NCBI GenBank assembly: GCA_036365455.1
Contig: JAWQUS010000023.1
Coordinates: forward strand, 5,704,001 to 5,768,000
Source: Macrosoma leucophasiata
Lineage: Eukaryota; Arthropoda; Insecta; Lepidoptera; Hedylidae
DNA length: 64,000 nt
Reading direction: 5' to 3'
Positions 21,167-64,000 of the stretch are shown in pieces. The stretch's first letter is position 1, and each line of letters begins with the position of its first letter. The notes under the pieces are model-generated. The model searched no databases. It had not been told where the DNA came from and saw only the letters and a list, made by a program, of their open reading frames with translations. The position numbers and the translations under genes were made by a program.

Positions 21167-21649
21167 AAAGGAGATGTTGCAAAAATGTATGGACCTCCGG
21201 CCATTAAATATCATTATGGTACACAATATCATTAAACAGGCAAAATCAATATAAAAACGTTTTTTACTACATATTTTCACTTATTTAGCTTTGTTTGCAG
21301 TTACAAAACATAATTTGCAGTTAGAATTGCAACTCAAAACTAACATGGCGAATATGGCGGGCGATGTCATTTTGACATTTTCATTTTTTAAATTGTATTT
21401 TGATTATAGAACTTGGAGAAAAAAGTAATATTTTATAAATACTATCAAAATCGATTGATCCCAAGTGTCGGCTGTATCGCCGCCATGTTTAACATAGTTG
21501 AAAATGATAAAATCGTTTGAATTAAATGTGATTGTAACTCTAAAATATATTCTTGAATAAATTAATTGTATTTTTTTCGGATTCTTCTTTAATTTACCCA
21601 TTTTTTGAGGACGTGTACGAACCAGGGCCGAGCTCGCAACATCTCCTTT
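21167..21649. mobile_element. MITE family L copy 1
   Basis: Inverted ends AAAGGAGATGTTGC / GCAACATCTCCTTT. A shorter copy with the same ends and internal blocks is at 39095-39454; this one carries about 120 bp more in the middle. Non-coding. Confidence 0.75.
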
Positions 21650-22394
21650 GCGTGCAAAAATACCTATGTGCGACCGATATGGACTTTTTTGAGCGTGAGT
21701 GCGGTGAATGATGTTGATTTGTTTTTTTTTACTAAGTCATTGTTTGACACTATAATCTGAGAATATAATTTAGCATTGTGTGCGTTTAGTTTTGAATTTT
21801 TTATGCCTTCGGGATGCTCTATTTTTGATAACTTGAAATAATTAACAGACGCGCACCAACTGTCACAATAAGCTCGTTAGTTTACTATTCCCCTATCCAG
21901 TGGCGTCTAGTTTGAAGGGACTTTGTATCGAATTTAGTCAGAGAACAGTTTTTTTCTTAAGAAGTTTTATCAGGAAACTCGTCGCTTGATCACACGGGCC
22001 TTGTACCTTATACGGTGGCTATATTTGTTTGAATTTGGATTAGCGGCGAGTTTTGCTGATTGCATACCAATACTGCATACCGAGCGAAATTAAGGATTTT
22101 TTTTTAAATAGTTACGTCCCGCCTACTGTCTAAGTTTTGGTATATACATAATCATGCGAAGTACATAATACATTGATTCCATTAAATGGTTGTATATATT
22201 AGTTTATTCATATTGAAACTAAGGCACGAATATTGTAACAATATTTAAAAAGTAAAAAAATAAATGCATATATTAACAGCTATTACATCAGAACATTATG
22301 ACACCGAAGAAATCATCTTAACATTTACAGTCCTTTCCCTATTGAAATCTATAAATTGCTCGAAATGGGATACATGTTTTGAGCTCTAACTTTA

Positions 22395-22622
22395 TTCTAC
22401 ATTATTTACAAGCTGTTGCCCGCGGCTCCGCCCGCGTGTAGGTCGCTTTTTGCGTAACCAAATAAACCCCAGGAACATTTTGCGATATACAAACTATCCT
22501 ATGTGTTAATCCAAGTAACCCTCTATGTGTGCCAAATTTCATGAAAATCGGTATCGCAGTTCTTGCGTCAAGGAGTAACAAACAAACAAACAAACATACA
22601 AACTTTCGCATTTATAATATTT
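22395..22622 (-). repeat. Interspersed non-autonomous element end
   Basis: Contains GCTGTTGCCCGCGGCTCCGC and a run of (AAAC)n followed by CGCATTTATAATATT, a combination typical of abundant lepidopteran repeat tails. Class uncertain. Confidence 0.5.
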
Positions 22623-22727
22623 ATACGATAAAGGTAAATTATAAACAATAATTATACCACATAATTATACTCGCCAGATAACTTAATTATCCAAACAGTA
22701 TCCAAAAAGAAATATGGCACATTACCT

Positions 22728-22925
22728 TAGGAAGGTGACTTCGGCTTCTTTCGGATCTGTAGAGCGTTATCTCTTTCCCACCTTACTTGTGTAACATTTG
22801 GTCAAGTTTTGATCAATACCGGACTTACAGGGCTAACTTAGGCAGTGTGTAGCAGAGATAACGCTCTACGAAATCGAAACTAGCCGATTGTCTCTTTCGT
22901 AGGCTCGATGTGCAAATTTTTTTTC
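22728..22925. mobile_element. MITE family J copy 1
   Basis: Palindrome-like MITE with shared blocks GTAGAGCGTTATCTCTTT and CAGAGATAACGCTCTACG, ending GGCTCGATGTGCAAA. Other copies: 33150-33775 (interrupted), 43265-43455, 56228-56380 and 56410-56640. Confidence 0.7.
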
Positions 22926-22989
22926 CTGGGTACTGTAAAGAACATGATTGACATAAACCCCTTAACGATACTTGTTAAACTGCATAGTT

Positions 22990-23187
22990 TAATATATCGG
23001 TTGCCTACTAGCATTGTTGGCAATAGATGTCGCTACTGCCGCCATAGGCACTGCAGTAAAATGAAAAATTTGACAAATCAGACGTGGACTCCGGTGGTTC
23101 GGTTGGAGGAGCGGCTGGACTGGATTGTCAGTGGTCGCGAGTTCAAGTCTCGCCTGAAGTCGAATTTTTCTTTCCATTTTTCTTAAA
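22990..23187 (+). mobile_element. tRNA-like SINE C copy
   Basis: The block at about 23085-23160 resembles a tRNA: GTGGTTCGGTTGGAGGAGCGG (A-box region), then GCGAGTTCAAGTCTCGC (B-box/T-arm region), then an AATTTTTCTTTCC tail. Upstream is TTGTTGGCAATAGATG sequence shared with the copy at 51996-52237. No intact tRNA gene is implied: paired stems are imperfect and the block is repeated. Confidence 0.6.
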
Positions 23188-23189
23188 AA

Positions 23190-24139
23190 AAATATAGAAT
23201 CCTCTATTTTTCATTTTTTTTTAATTTCGTCCCTATCATTTTTTAATAAAAGTTATCAGAAGATTGAAATACCAATCCATAATATAATAATTGAATCAAA
23301 TCAGCGTAACTAAATCAACTATAAGGCAAAGTGTAGCTGACCCGTGCCAATTTTATCCTAGAGATAGATTTTGAAGTACTTAAAAAGTACATCTGTTATC
23401 GGTGTTTTCCATTTTATCTCTGTTCAGAAAAACTAAGATATTACAAAACTTTGTAATCTCGTCAGCACAATTTTTAAACGGTCACTTTGTCTTAATTTAA
23501 GCATTTCGGGCAGAAGCCAGAACAGACTTCGGTGCCCTTACTTGTCATGCTTGTCACTATTGTCATGATGACAAAATGGTGTCTTTTCGTTAGTCACTTA
23601 TCACTTCTTTTGTATTTCGGTCGATTTATTTGTAAGAAAGTTCTTAACATCCCCACATCCCATTCTGAACATTCCCATTATATCAGGAACAGGTAAAAGC
23701 AACCTTAATTATTATAAAATTATTTTTCAACTTTAAATATATTTGCAATAGACATTACATTAATTTTATCACACTTTCTGGTATATATCTTTAACTCGAT
23801 GATCAGTCATAGTCTCCATTTTACTGTTCTTCACATGACATCTGAAAATAAAAAAAAATAAGGTAAATTCACATGCGTTATTGCGTATGAGAATAAAATT
23901 ATAAAGGGTCAGGCGACATCTTTCTATACATTTTATAAAACAAAGTCTGTCTGTATGTTTGTTTGCTATAAGCTCAAAGAATACTGCACGGTTTTCACCA
24001 ATAGATAGAGTGAGGCTGGATAATTCGTAAAAGCTTTGTGTAAATTGTTAGGAACATAACGATGAATGGTCGAGAGCCTAAACAATTCAATCCGGCACTG
24101 TTCTGTTTAATCGATTATCAGTGGATTAATTTTTACTGG
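23190..24139. other. Repeat-poor AT-rich sequence
   Basis: No coding exon recognised. A 5' UTR exon of Rho1 could lie here or elsewhere in 14-29 kb, but no site stands out. Confidence 0.3.
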
Positions 24140-24352
24140 TTTACACCTCCGCATTACCTAATTTATTTGCCGCTAAATGGTTGTATTCAGCACTATCGTG
24201 TTCCGGTCAGGTTAGGCATAACACCTTAGGCTTCAGGAGTGGTAACGCATCTGTATTTTGACCTTGGGTCTTCGTGTGGGTGTCTATAGGCTGCAGTCAT
24301 CACTTAACATCAATGTGAACTGCAAGCTTGTTTCCCACTTCCATTACATAAA
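24140..24352 (+). repeat. Family A copy
   Basis: Plus orientation, with the usual order of blocks and an A-rich end at about 24345. Confidence 0.7.
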
Positions 24353-24561
24353 AAAATGTCGTCCACCGCATTCAGAGCCGGTTATAACAGGGTTTTTAGC
24401 AGAGTCGCTCTTACAAAAAAGGGAAAAGGGACTGAATTTTTACAAAAAAAGGGACAAAAAGGGACCAAAATGGAGCCTAAAACAATCTGTTTTTAGGGTT
24501 CCGTAGTTAACAAGGAACCCCTATAGTTTCGCTATGTATCCCCCATGTATCCCCCAATATA

Positions 24562-25190
24562 AACAAAACTAAATTCATCCAATTTCAGACTCACAGGAAA
24601 AAAGAAATAAACCTTAATATAATCGCAAATAATGTAAAAATTGAGGAAGCCGACAATACAATGTTCCTAGGAATAAGACTTGATAAACACTGTAACTGGA
24701 AATCACATGTGGAGTAAGCGTGCAGTTCACATTGATGTTAAGTGATGACTGCAGCCTATAGACACCCACACAATGACCAGAGGTCAAAATGCAAATGCGC
24801 TGCCACTCCTGAGGCATTAGGTGTTATGCCTCTGTGCCGGAAATTACAGAGCCGTACATTACCACCTGACCGGAACACGATAGTGCTGAACACTACCATT
24901 TAGCGGCAAGTATATTAGGTAATGCGGTGGTGCCTACGCCCGCGAGCTCTGTCACTAGAGCTCTACCACCAGTAAAAAATATACATACATATATATAATT
25001 ATTGTTTTACCACTAATTCAATTATCTGTATTGTGATGACTGTTTTTAATATTGTAAAATATAATTTGCAGGCTAGGCAACTGACATTTTACACCTTGAC
25101 GGTAGAATGTAATTGCACTGTACTTATGTCACCATGTTATCATTTCTGTACTACATTCATGCAATAAAGACATTTTATTTTATTTTTTAT
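24562..25190 (+). pseudogene. Jockey/CR1-like LINE 3' fragment
   Basis: Encodes NKTKFIQF and, after a one-base frameshift, NLNIIANNVKIEEADNTMFL followed by GIRLDKHCNWKSHVE, the segment after the YADD motif in Jockey-group reverse transcriptases. The coding stops at 24716 where family A is inserted. About 25060-25190 looks like the element's 3' end (GCAATAAAGACATTTTATTT). Confidence 0.7.
24716..24976 (-). repeat. Family A copy inside the LINE fragment
   Basis: Well-preserved minus copy from GTGCAGTTCACATTGATG to GAGCTCTACCACCAGTAA. Confidence 0.8.
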
Positions 25191-26239
25191 TATTATTTTA
25201 TATGTCCGTCTGTCAGTCTGTCTGTCCGACCGTCCGTGATTTAGCGCATTAACTATTGGTACTAGAGAGTTAAAGTTTGACACAAGTATACATCACCTTA
25301 ATTACGCTGACAAAGTGGTAGAATAGAAACATGAAAAAAAAAAGTTCAAAAATTTTAGAGATGTGCAAATATCATTTTTCGATTTAGTTCACTGATTCAC
25401 TGTTCGAGACTTAAGTGCCAATTTTCGTTAGAGTCAAGTGTCCCCGGCCTTTTTTTACCAACTAAACGGTTGTTGTTAGAAATAAAAATATTACGGCAAT
25501 AGTAGCTACATACAACGAAATTAGTAAAAGGAAAACTATCACACTTAAATTGGCTGTATTTTACTTGAAAATTTTTATTTTTCATTACATTATTCAAACT
25601 TAAAAACTAGGGAACCCTACACTGTGCGGGGCCCGACACGCACTTGACCGGTTTTTTTTATTCAAAACAATCTTTTCTTGATGGGCTAGACTAGTATTAC
25701 AACATGTATACACATTAAATTCACATATTGTCAACACAATTAAAACGATGTAAAATATGGCACAAAAATATTATTAAGTATGCGATCTTTGACAACCCGA
25801 AAAATTGCGTTGATCCCGAAAGATTGACGACGTATCAATAAGTTTCAACACTGTAGGAAAATAGATGGATATTGCAAGAAGTAAAAAGCACATTACCTAC
25901 TCAGTTCTTTGACTTCCTTTCATATAGAGAAAATTTCAAAGACCACTTTTAATATTTTGGCAGTTGACTTGAAGTTTAGTCCCAGAAAAGGGACTTAGGG
26001 ACCAATTTCTTAAAAAAGGGACAAAAGGGATTAAGGGACTGCCACTAAAAGCCCTGTTATAATCAAAAGGGAAAGAAAAATTCGACGTTCGGATGTGATC
26101 TTCGGTAGCTTAGTCTACGTCTTGTTAGTAACGCCTGTAATCTCCGAAGGGGTAGGCAAAGGTTAATGCATGCATTCAATTCAAATTTCGGTTACGTTTG
26201 AATGTTTTTAGGCTGCTTTATAAAACTTCTTCGGATATG

Positions 26240-26520
26240 ATGGAGCGTGGGCCTGCACCTTACACTATATTGTGAGAAGAAGCATAAAATACTAAATCAT
26301 TTTCAGTTATTAAAATCGTTTATTATACCTTCAATTAATTGCCGTAAGCATATTTCAGTAACAAGAAGAATAACAAGTCATAGTAGCAGTATGGTGACAT
26401 ATTGTTGTTATACAAAAATTACATAAAATAAAATATTTTTTGAGTATTTTTTCCATAATTCTACGTATTTTTCTCCATCTTTTGATATAGTGTACAAGGT
26501 GCGGGACTTGAACTTGTCCC
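26240..26520. mobile_element. MITE family M copy 1
   Basis: Inverted ends GGGCCTGCACCTTACACTAT / ATAGTGTACAAGGTGCGGG. Other copies are at 48060-48305 and 50625-50905 with the same internal blocks (AGCATAAAATACTA, TGTTATACAAA-like). Non-coding. Confidence 0.7.
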
Positions 26521-26825
26521 TTCGCCTGTTAAAATTTCTAAAAAGTCACATACTGGCCTGTCGTACAAATCAATGTATGGAACTTTGAATGGTGTTGGAA
26601 ATTTCCATGATTCTTACAACTCAATCGGTACTGTATTTTCAGACAATGCCGGATTAAGCTCGTAAAAGTATGACAATTGATTTCAATTGTTCATTCGCCG
26701 ACGGCGGTCTCTAGTGACGTGACGGTTTAAGGTGTATGTATCTCGATACCCCAAGCAATCTACGCCTGAGTGGTCCCCTATAGCAGATTACTGCTTGATG
26801 AGTTAAAAAAAGGAAATAGTTCCCC

Positions 26826-27190
26826 ATTTTTAGGGTTCCGTAGTAAACAAGGAAGCGAAAAAACTGTTGGTACTAGAGACTTGAAATTTGGCACAAGTAT
26901 ACTTAATTACGCCGACAAAGCGGTAGAATAGAAACATGAAAAATAAAATTACTTAGGGTACCTCCCCTACATGTAACGCACGGATATTTTTTCATTTTTA
27001 GATTTCTATATAGTGTGGGATATCTATGGATAGGTCTTTAAAAAATGTTAGGGATGTGCTAACATCATTTTTGGATTTAGTTAACTGTTCGTGACTTATT
27101 AAGATTTAAAGTGCCAATTTTCGTTAGAGTCAAGTATTCTCCCAAGTTATTATTCCCTCTCTACCAACTAAACGGTTGTCTATAGAAATT
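26826..27190 (-). repeat. Family I copy
   Basis: Starts TTAGGGTTCCGTAGTAAAC and carries the GGTACTAGAGACTTG and CTAAACGGTTGT blocks seen in 25260-25480 and 47330-47660. Truncated at both sides. Confidence 0.65.
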
Positions 27191-27307
27191 CAAACGTTAT
27201 GGCAATAGTAGTTAGAACAACAGTAGTAGCAATTGCTAAGGGTATCACTTCGTGAAGGCACTACGGAGACAGTGAATTTGCTTATGTGGGGGAGAGGGGA
27301 ACCATTG

Positions 27308-27344
27308 CCATTGCACGCCTTGCTCCTCCCAAGGCGTGCAATGG
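27308..27344. repeat. Perfect 15-bp hairpin
   Basis: Arms 27308-27322 and 27330-27344 (CCATTGCACGCCTTG and its exact complement) with a 7-nt loop. Confidence 0.9.
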
Positions 27345-27717
27345 TAAATGCAATGAAACAAACTTGGTCAGTTAACAAGTTTATGTGTACAATATAGCAA
27401 TGTTACAATAGTGATGACTTACACTTATTATAAGTAGATACAGTTATTGATCATATAATATAACGTTACTCGGAGTTTGTTTATTTATCAAAAGTGGGTA
27501 CATATTTGTTACTGAAAATATTTTATAAATGGTTACAAATTTTTCAAATCAACTGAAGGACATGATGCTGTAAACTTTTGAGGTAAATTTCTTATTTTAT
27601 ATTTATTATATATTTAAATTTTCAATCAAGTTTTTAAGTTCGACAAAAATTCATTCATTTATCACACTAAAATAAAAAATATTTTGACATTTTTTTTTCA
27701 TTATTAGTTGAGCTCTA

Positions 27718-27816
27718 GAATCGGTCATTTCGAGAATCAGTCATTTATAGAATTGTACATTCCAAGAATCGGTCAATTTTAGACTATGTAGTCATTTCGC
27801 GAATCAGTCATTCCTA
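27718..27816 (+). repeat. Degenerate short tandem repeat
   Basis: About five diverged units built on AGAATCGGTCATTTCG, spaced roughly 20-25 bp. Could be a minisatellite or subterminal repeats of a transposon. Confidence 0.6.
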
Positions 27817-28312
27817 GACTAAACCCTTTGAGGTGATCTGTGAATTTAGCACATCATTTCATAGACGTGAACTTTAGCATAATAATTATTATTTTATACT
27901 TTCTGGATGCCGTTAATTTTTGGTTGGTTAGAATATAAATTATCTCACAAAAGACAGGACATGTCCATAATAATTAATATCCTTGTTAATAATCTATCAC
28001 AAATATGTGTATTTTTTAACATCTGGATTGGTTTACACTTTACAAAGTGTAAAAGAGTTGATTTATAAAAAGGCATAGACAGTACTACGATGGTAAAAGT
28101 TACCATACCTATCTTAGATTACAGAAAAGGATAGAGTACGAAGAACATCGGAATGTGACCATCAAACCAAATACTAACTCTTGAAGCAACAACAACCGAT
28201 CCACGCACCCCCCTCCCTCCGCCCGCTCCGAACTCACGACCCGCGTGTCCTTATTCCGGTTACCATCAACCGATGGTTAGAGCGAAAGTTGCACCGCCCC
28301 TAATGTCTGAAG

Positions 28313-28640
28313 TGTCTCCCCCCCCACTAGTGGCGTGTGTAGAAGTGTCCCCCCCCCACTAGTGCGTAGTGGATGGCACTCGGAGCAAATGAGCAAAAAA
28401 AAGGAAATACTTCTCATTCTTTTGTAACTTATTTCTCCATTCTCCACCGTTGTGCTCCCCTATTTGAGCAAATTCTGCCTCTGGCGCCCCCTGGTACTAT
28501 AAATGCAAAAGTGAGTTTTGTGTTGCACTTTCACGTCTAAACAGTTCAAATTTGGGTTATTTAAAGAGAGGGTGTCCCAAAATGGGTGGCACCCGCTGCG
28601 GGCCGTCCCGCCCCTAGCTACGCTACTGCTCCCCATAACG
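28313..28640. repeat. C-rich tandem duplication and TE remnant
   Basis: A ~30-bp unit (GAAGTGT, a C8-10 run, then CACTAGTG) is repeated twice at 28313-28368. From about 28460 to 28632 lies sequence with GGGCCGTCCCGCCCCTAGCTA, familiar as the end of abundant insect DNA-element remnants. No gene. Confidence 0.45.
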
Positions 28641-28699
28641 CCCTTAGCCGAGAATCGGACTCATAGTGGTCTTTCCATTTCGCCATTGCCTGGTGAAGA

Positions 28700-29662
28700 A
28701 GGCTAGTTAGTGCCGGGTAGAGACGAGCCGCCAAATAGGTATGTCCATAAAAAATAATCTAAAAGCGATGAACAATTTGTATGGAGTTAGTTGAAAAACA
28801 TTATTCGTTTCTATTTTTAAAGAATAACTCAAGAGAAACTCAGCAAGTGGCAGGTTGACTAGTTCTTACATTCATTTTGTAAATGGTGTTTTGGTTTGAA
28901 GGACACACTCATATTCCGTACACTCCATCTGCCTTTTTGCTATCTGAGTAGGTACTACTAGGTACCATATTTAAATTATTATTTCTCTCTATTCTATTAG
29001 GAATATACATATGTTTGATTAGAAATCACATTTTAAATAATCCTTAAACCCGTTTATTGAGACGAGGTGAGTCGAATCATACGACTAGTATTTTATATTA
29101 TTTAATGACTGAATATTAGGTAATAATTAAAAGAAAGTCAATCATATGTATGTAGTTAGTAGAATCTTATGAAATGTATTAATAAATTGTTTTAAATTAG
29201 GAATAATGCGAACTAGGTAGGTTTACACAATTAAAAAGAAAATATTAGCTTTGATATAAAATTATTTTTACGGATTTATCTCGCGTTTAACTTATTGTCA
29301 AATACATTATATCTATCTTATTTTAGACCCAAGAGTATTATCATAAGTATTTCGTTTCTCTACAGTCTCTATTCCATATAAAAAATAGTTGTCTTTACTT
29401 TTTTATATATCACACAGTAAAGTCTGATGTTGAACAGTTATTTTTAAAACATACGAGTATAACAAGTCATCATAAAACACTATAATAATCTTTCTCTCAA
29501 GTTTGTGCAGGTTGAAAAATGTTAAATCGATATTAACCGATAGGTATGTGATAATAATGCGCATAACATAATTTTTGGTGAAACATATTCTCATATCCTT
29601 TTTACCGGAAATCATGTATTAGCAACGGTTTATAACAAAACATGAATGAATTACTTTTTTTT
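28700..29662. other. AT-rich sequence downstream of ALDH3
   Basis: No exon or repeat recognised. AATAAA on the minus strand at 29053-29058 is a possible distal ALDH3 polyadenylation signal. Confidence 0.3.
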
Positions 29663-29668
29663 TTTAAT
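29663..29668 (-). promoter_or_regulatory. Possible ALDH3 polyadenylation signal (ATTAAA)
   Basis: ATTAAA on the minus strand 28 nt after the ALDH3 stop. This would give a very short 3' UTR, so a more distal signal may be used. Confidence 0.3.
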
Positions 29669-29695
29669 TTGAACATGACAATGATCAAAACCGAT

Positions 29696-61924
<32,229 letters not shown>

Positions 61925-62535
61925 TGTAGCGCCGAAAATCACAGGACAGATACCGAAAACAACACAAGTGAACACAATGTTTTAATGGTTTATCAACGTA
62001 TAAATAGTGAAATGATAATAAAAATATCGTTCGCAGTGACTCGGCAATTAGGCGATAAAATCACTTAACAGCAATTACACAAGCCCGGCTCTTTCGTTAT
62101 ATCACGTTTCCCTTACGAAAGTTGCTACGAATATGAGTCGAGGATCGAGTAACTACGGACAACACCACAAACCCAAGCAAAGAAGCAAACTTCGTTTAGT
62201 TGTACTTCGTCGCTCGTTTGGCTTGTTGATTTACGTTGCGAAGGACGCAATGTTTTGACGTTACTGACAGCTGACCAGCTGACACTGACACCATGACTAT
62301 GTTCCGAAATCCACTGCGACCACTGAAAGAGGTGACGTCAGTCGCAGTTCGCAGTACACTGGAGAAGCCGTTCCGTTTTATTTGACAGCACAGCACTGTT
62401 TAATGGCCCGCTAAACAGTGCTGTGTACAATCTTTCAATAACAATAATTCAATAAAACAATAGTGACAGGTTAGTCACACGATCAAACCATTGAGAGCAC
62501 TGCATCTGGTAAGCTCCAGTGCTCACAGTGTAAAA
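61925..62535. promoter_or_regulatory. Upstream region of ALDH3
   Basis: Moderately GC-rich segment compared with its surroundings, with several CAGCTG/GACAGCTGACC motifs near 62268-62285. Probably holds the ALDH3 promoter and 5' UTR; no TATA box in the right orientation is evident. Confidence 0.35.
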
Positions 62536-62541
62536 ATGAGG
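62536..62541 (+). other. Possible first exon end on the plus strand
   Basis: ATGAGG is followed at once by the strong donor GTAAGT. It could be the start of a gene diverging from ALDH3, with the rest beyond this window, or chance. No second exon is visible within 62542-64000. Confidence 0.2.
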
Positions 62542-62709
62542 GTAAGTTCGGCTCTGGCGCTTTGTCGGCCGTTGCCACGACACGCTCGCTTCACTCGCTC
62601 GGCTCGCAGTCTGTTTTTATATATACAACCTAACAAAACCAATTTTTCTATCAAATTAAATTATCTTTGTTTACATAAATACGAAACGCTACAGAAGAGG
62701 AGAACGTAG

Positions 62710-64000
62710 AACGATGACTGTTGACTGACATCTGACACGATACAGCTATCACTTCATCTACACAAACAATAAGGCGTCCTTGGCAGAATTACCCTTGAAG
62801 TTGGTAGTTGCCATTAATCAAAAGAAAGAAAGAAGAAAGAATATGGCGTCCGATTTACGTTCAGTTCCAAACAAAGTAAAAACGAATTTGTATATTTTGT
62901 GTGTAAAGTAAAAATAGATTGATAATATATATATACTACATGAGTTATTATTAACACAAAACTTATGAATATTTATTAAAGAACAAAATTAATTCATGAA
63001 ATTGAATAATAAATAAATACGAAACATGGTATGAAATATAACTAAACGCCATTGACGAGTAATGAAACGTTACATGTCAATGCTGCCACCAGGCATGACA
63101 AATAAATAAACTTTTAATGGCGATCTAGTCGATTTATATGGAAATAAAAAAAATGTGTATTTTAAGAACAGAGTGCCTAGTTGCAATTTTAACTATAAAT
63201 CATTAATATTTCACGAAAATATTAAATGAGTCGTCGTATTATTTCACAAACATTAATTCTAATCATAGTTTACATTTATTTTCGATAGCTGTCCGATTGG
63301 CTATTCTAACACTGTTAGAACAAAAACTTTTATGTCTACGAAATTAGGGAGAATTTATAAGTAAATTTATGGCAACACACCAAAATAAGTATGTGGGATT
63401 TCGTTGAAAGAAAATCAAGAATTTCATGTGAAATGTGCTTTATTTTGAATTGTTAATCAAGTGTTATATGCTTCAACGTGTATTTTGTTCAATAGACATA
63501 CATTATTTACTAATATCTGTTTATTTACGAATGAAAAGTGATGTCGTTTATAGGCCTCGTTTTTGTACGGTTTATACAGGCTAAAATACTGCACACCTTA
63601 TACACTAATCACTTAACTAATTGAGTCTTTTTCTCATAAATACCCAAAAACTTATTAATAATCGCCGATATACGTCGAAATCAATAAATAAATGCGTTTA
63701 CGATAGGTTATCTATTACAGCAATTGCGATGACAGCTATTTGTTTGGCTAACTTTGGCTGTCACTTACGAAGTTCGCCAAGCAAAAACCGGCACGCCGTA
63801 AGGGACAAAAGATACGATGCTCTATTTCAACTTTCTTATGTTCTTTGTATATAACTATCTCACTTCCACAAAGCATATGGCGAACATGGCTACGTCTATA
63901 GTCTAAGATTATACCATTTACCATGGGTACGTTCCATTAAACGACTCCAACGACCGCGACCACGACCGCTGGAATTGCTGTTCCGCCAACGTAAAAAGGC
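62710..64000. other. AT-rich terminal region
   Basis: Contains an (AAAG)-rich run near 62820-62840. No coding exon, RNA gene or repeat family recognised to the end of the window. Confidence 0.3.

Larger units (their letters stand above)
24385..26057. mobile_element. Nested transposon composite
   Basis: Outer ends are inverted: CAGGGTTTTTAGCAGAG near 24391 and CTAAAAGCCCTG near 26045-26056. Inside lies family I (about 24493-25660, minus), inside that a Jockey-like LINE fragment (about 24550-25190), and inside that a family A copy (24716-24976). The GGGAC-rich subterminal repeats next to both outer ends support one outer element. Confidence 0.6.

Overview
The window is nuclear DNA of an insect, almost certainly a moth or butterfly. 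It is AT-rich, its genes are intron-rich, and the space between exons is packed with transposable elements of lepidopteran type: RTE-like and Jockey-like LINEs, mariner, hAT and other TIR elements, Helitron-like ends, and SINEs with tRNA-like or 5S-rRNA-like heads. No species can be named from the sequence. There are no bacterial features and no CRISPR array.

Three protein-coding genes can be reconstructed. (1) NOL9, plus strand, five coding exons between 373 and 12551 (909 aa), a nucleolar polynucleotide 5'-hydroxyl kinase. (2) Rho1, minus strand, 13469-14047 (192 aa), a RhoA-type GTPase whose coding region is one uninterrupted exon and which converges tail-to-tail with NOL9. (3) A class-3 (fatty) aldehyde dehydrogenase of the ALDH3A2/Aldh-III type, minus strand, ten coding positions between 61924 and 29696 (510 aa), spread over 32 kb by repeat-filled introns. 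Every splice junction I used keeps the reading frame and has GT/AG ends.

The most interesting part is the ALDH3 gene. Coding position 8 exists twice, at 34690-34805 and 33833-33948. Both exons are 116 nt with identical phases and encode 50% identical peptides, so exactly one of the two must be included to keep the frame. The 741-nt intron between them holds two perfect inverted repeats (16 bp and 14 bp) that could fold the pre-mRNA. Elsewhere in this gene, the 3' end of exon 5 with its donor splice site has been tandemly duplicated (64-bp unit), and intron 2 carries a perfect 56-bp inverted repeat made from a tRNA-like SINE.

Layout: 1-12551 NOL9 with repeat-filled introns; 12552-13468 convergent 3' regions; 13469-14047 Rho1; 14048-29600 mainly mobile DNA, including a nearly intact RTE-type LINE (ORF 16254-19146, one in-frame stop and one late frameshift) and a four-level nest of insertions at 24385-26057; 29696-61924 ALDH3; 61925-64000 upstream of ALDH3, with no firm gene. 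The three genes have unrelated cellular jobs (ribosome biogenesis, cytoskeletal signalling, lipid aldehyde detoxification), and nothing suggests co-regulation beyond proximity.
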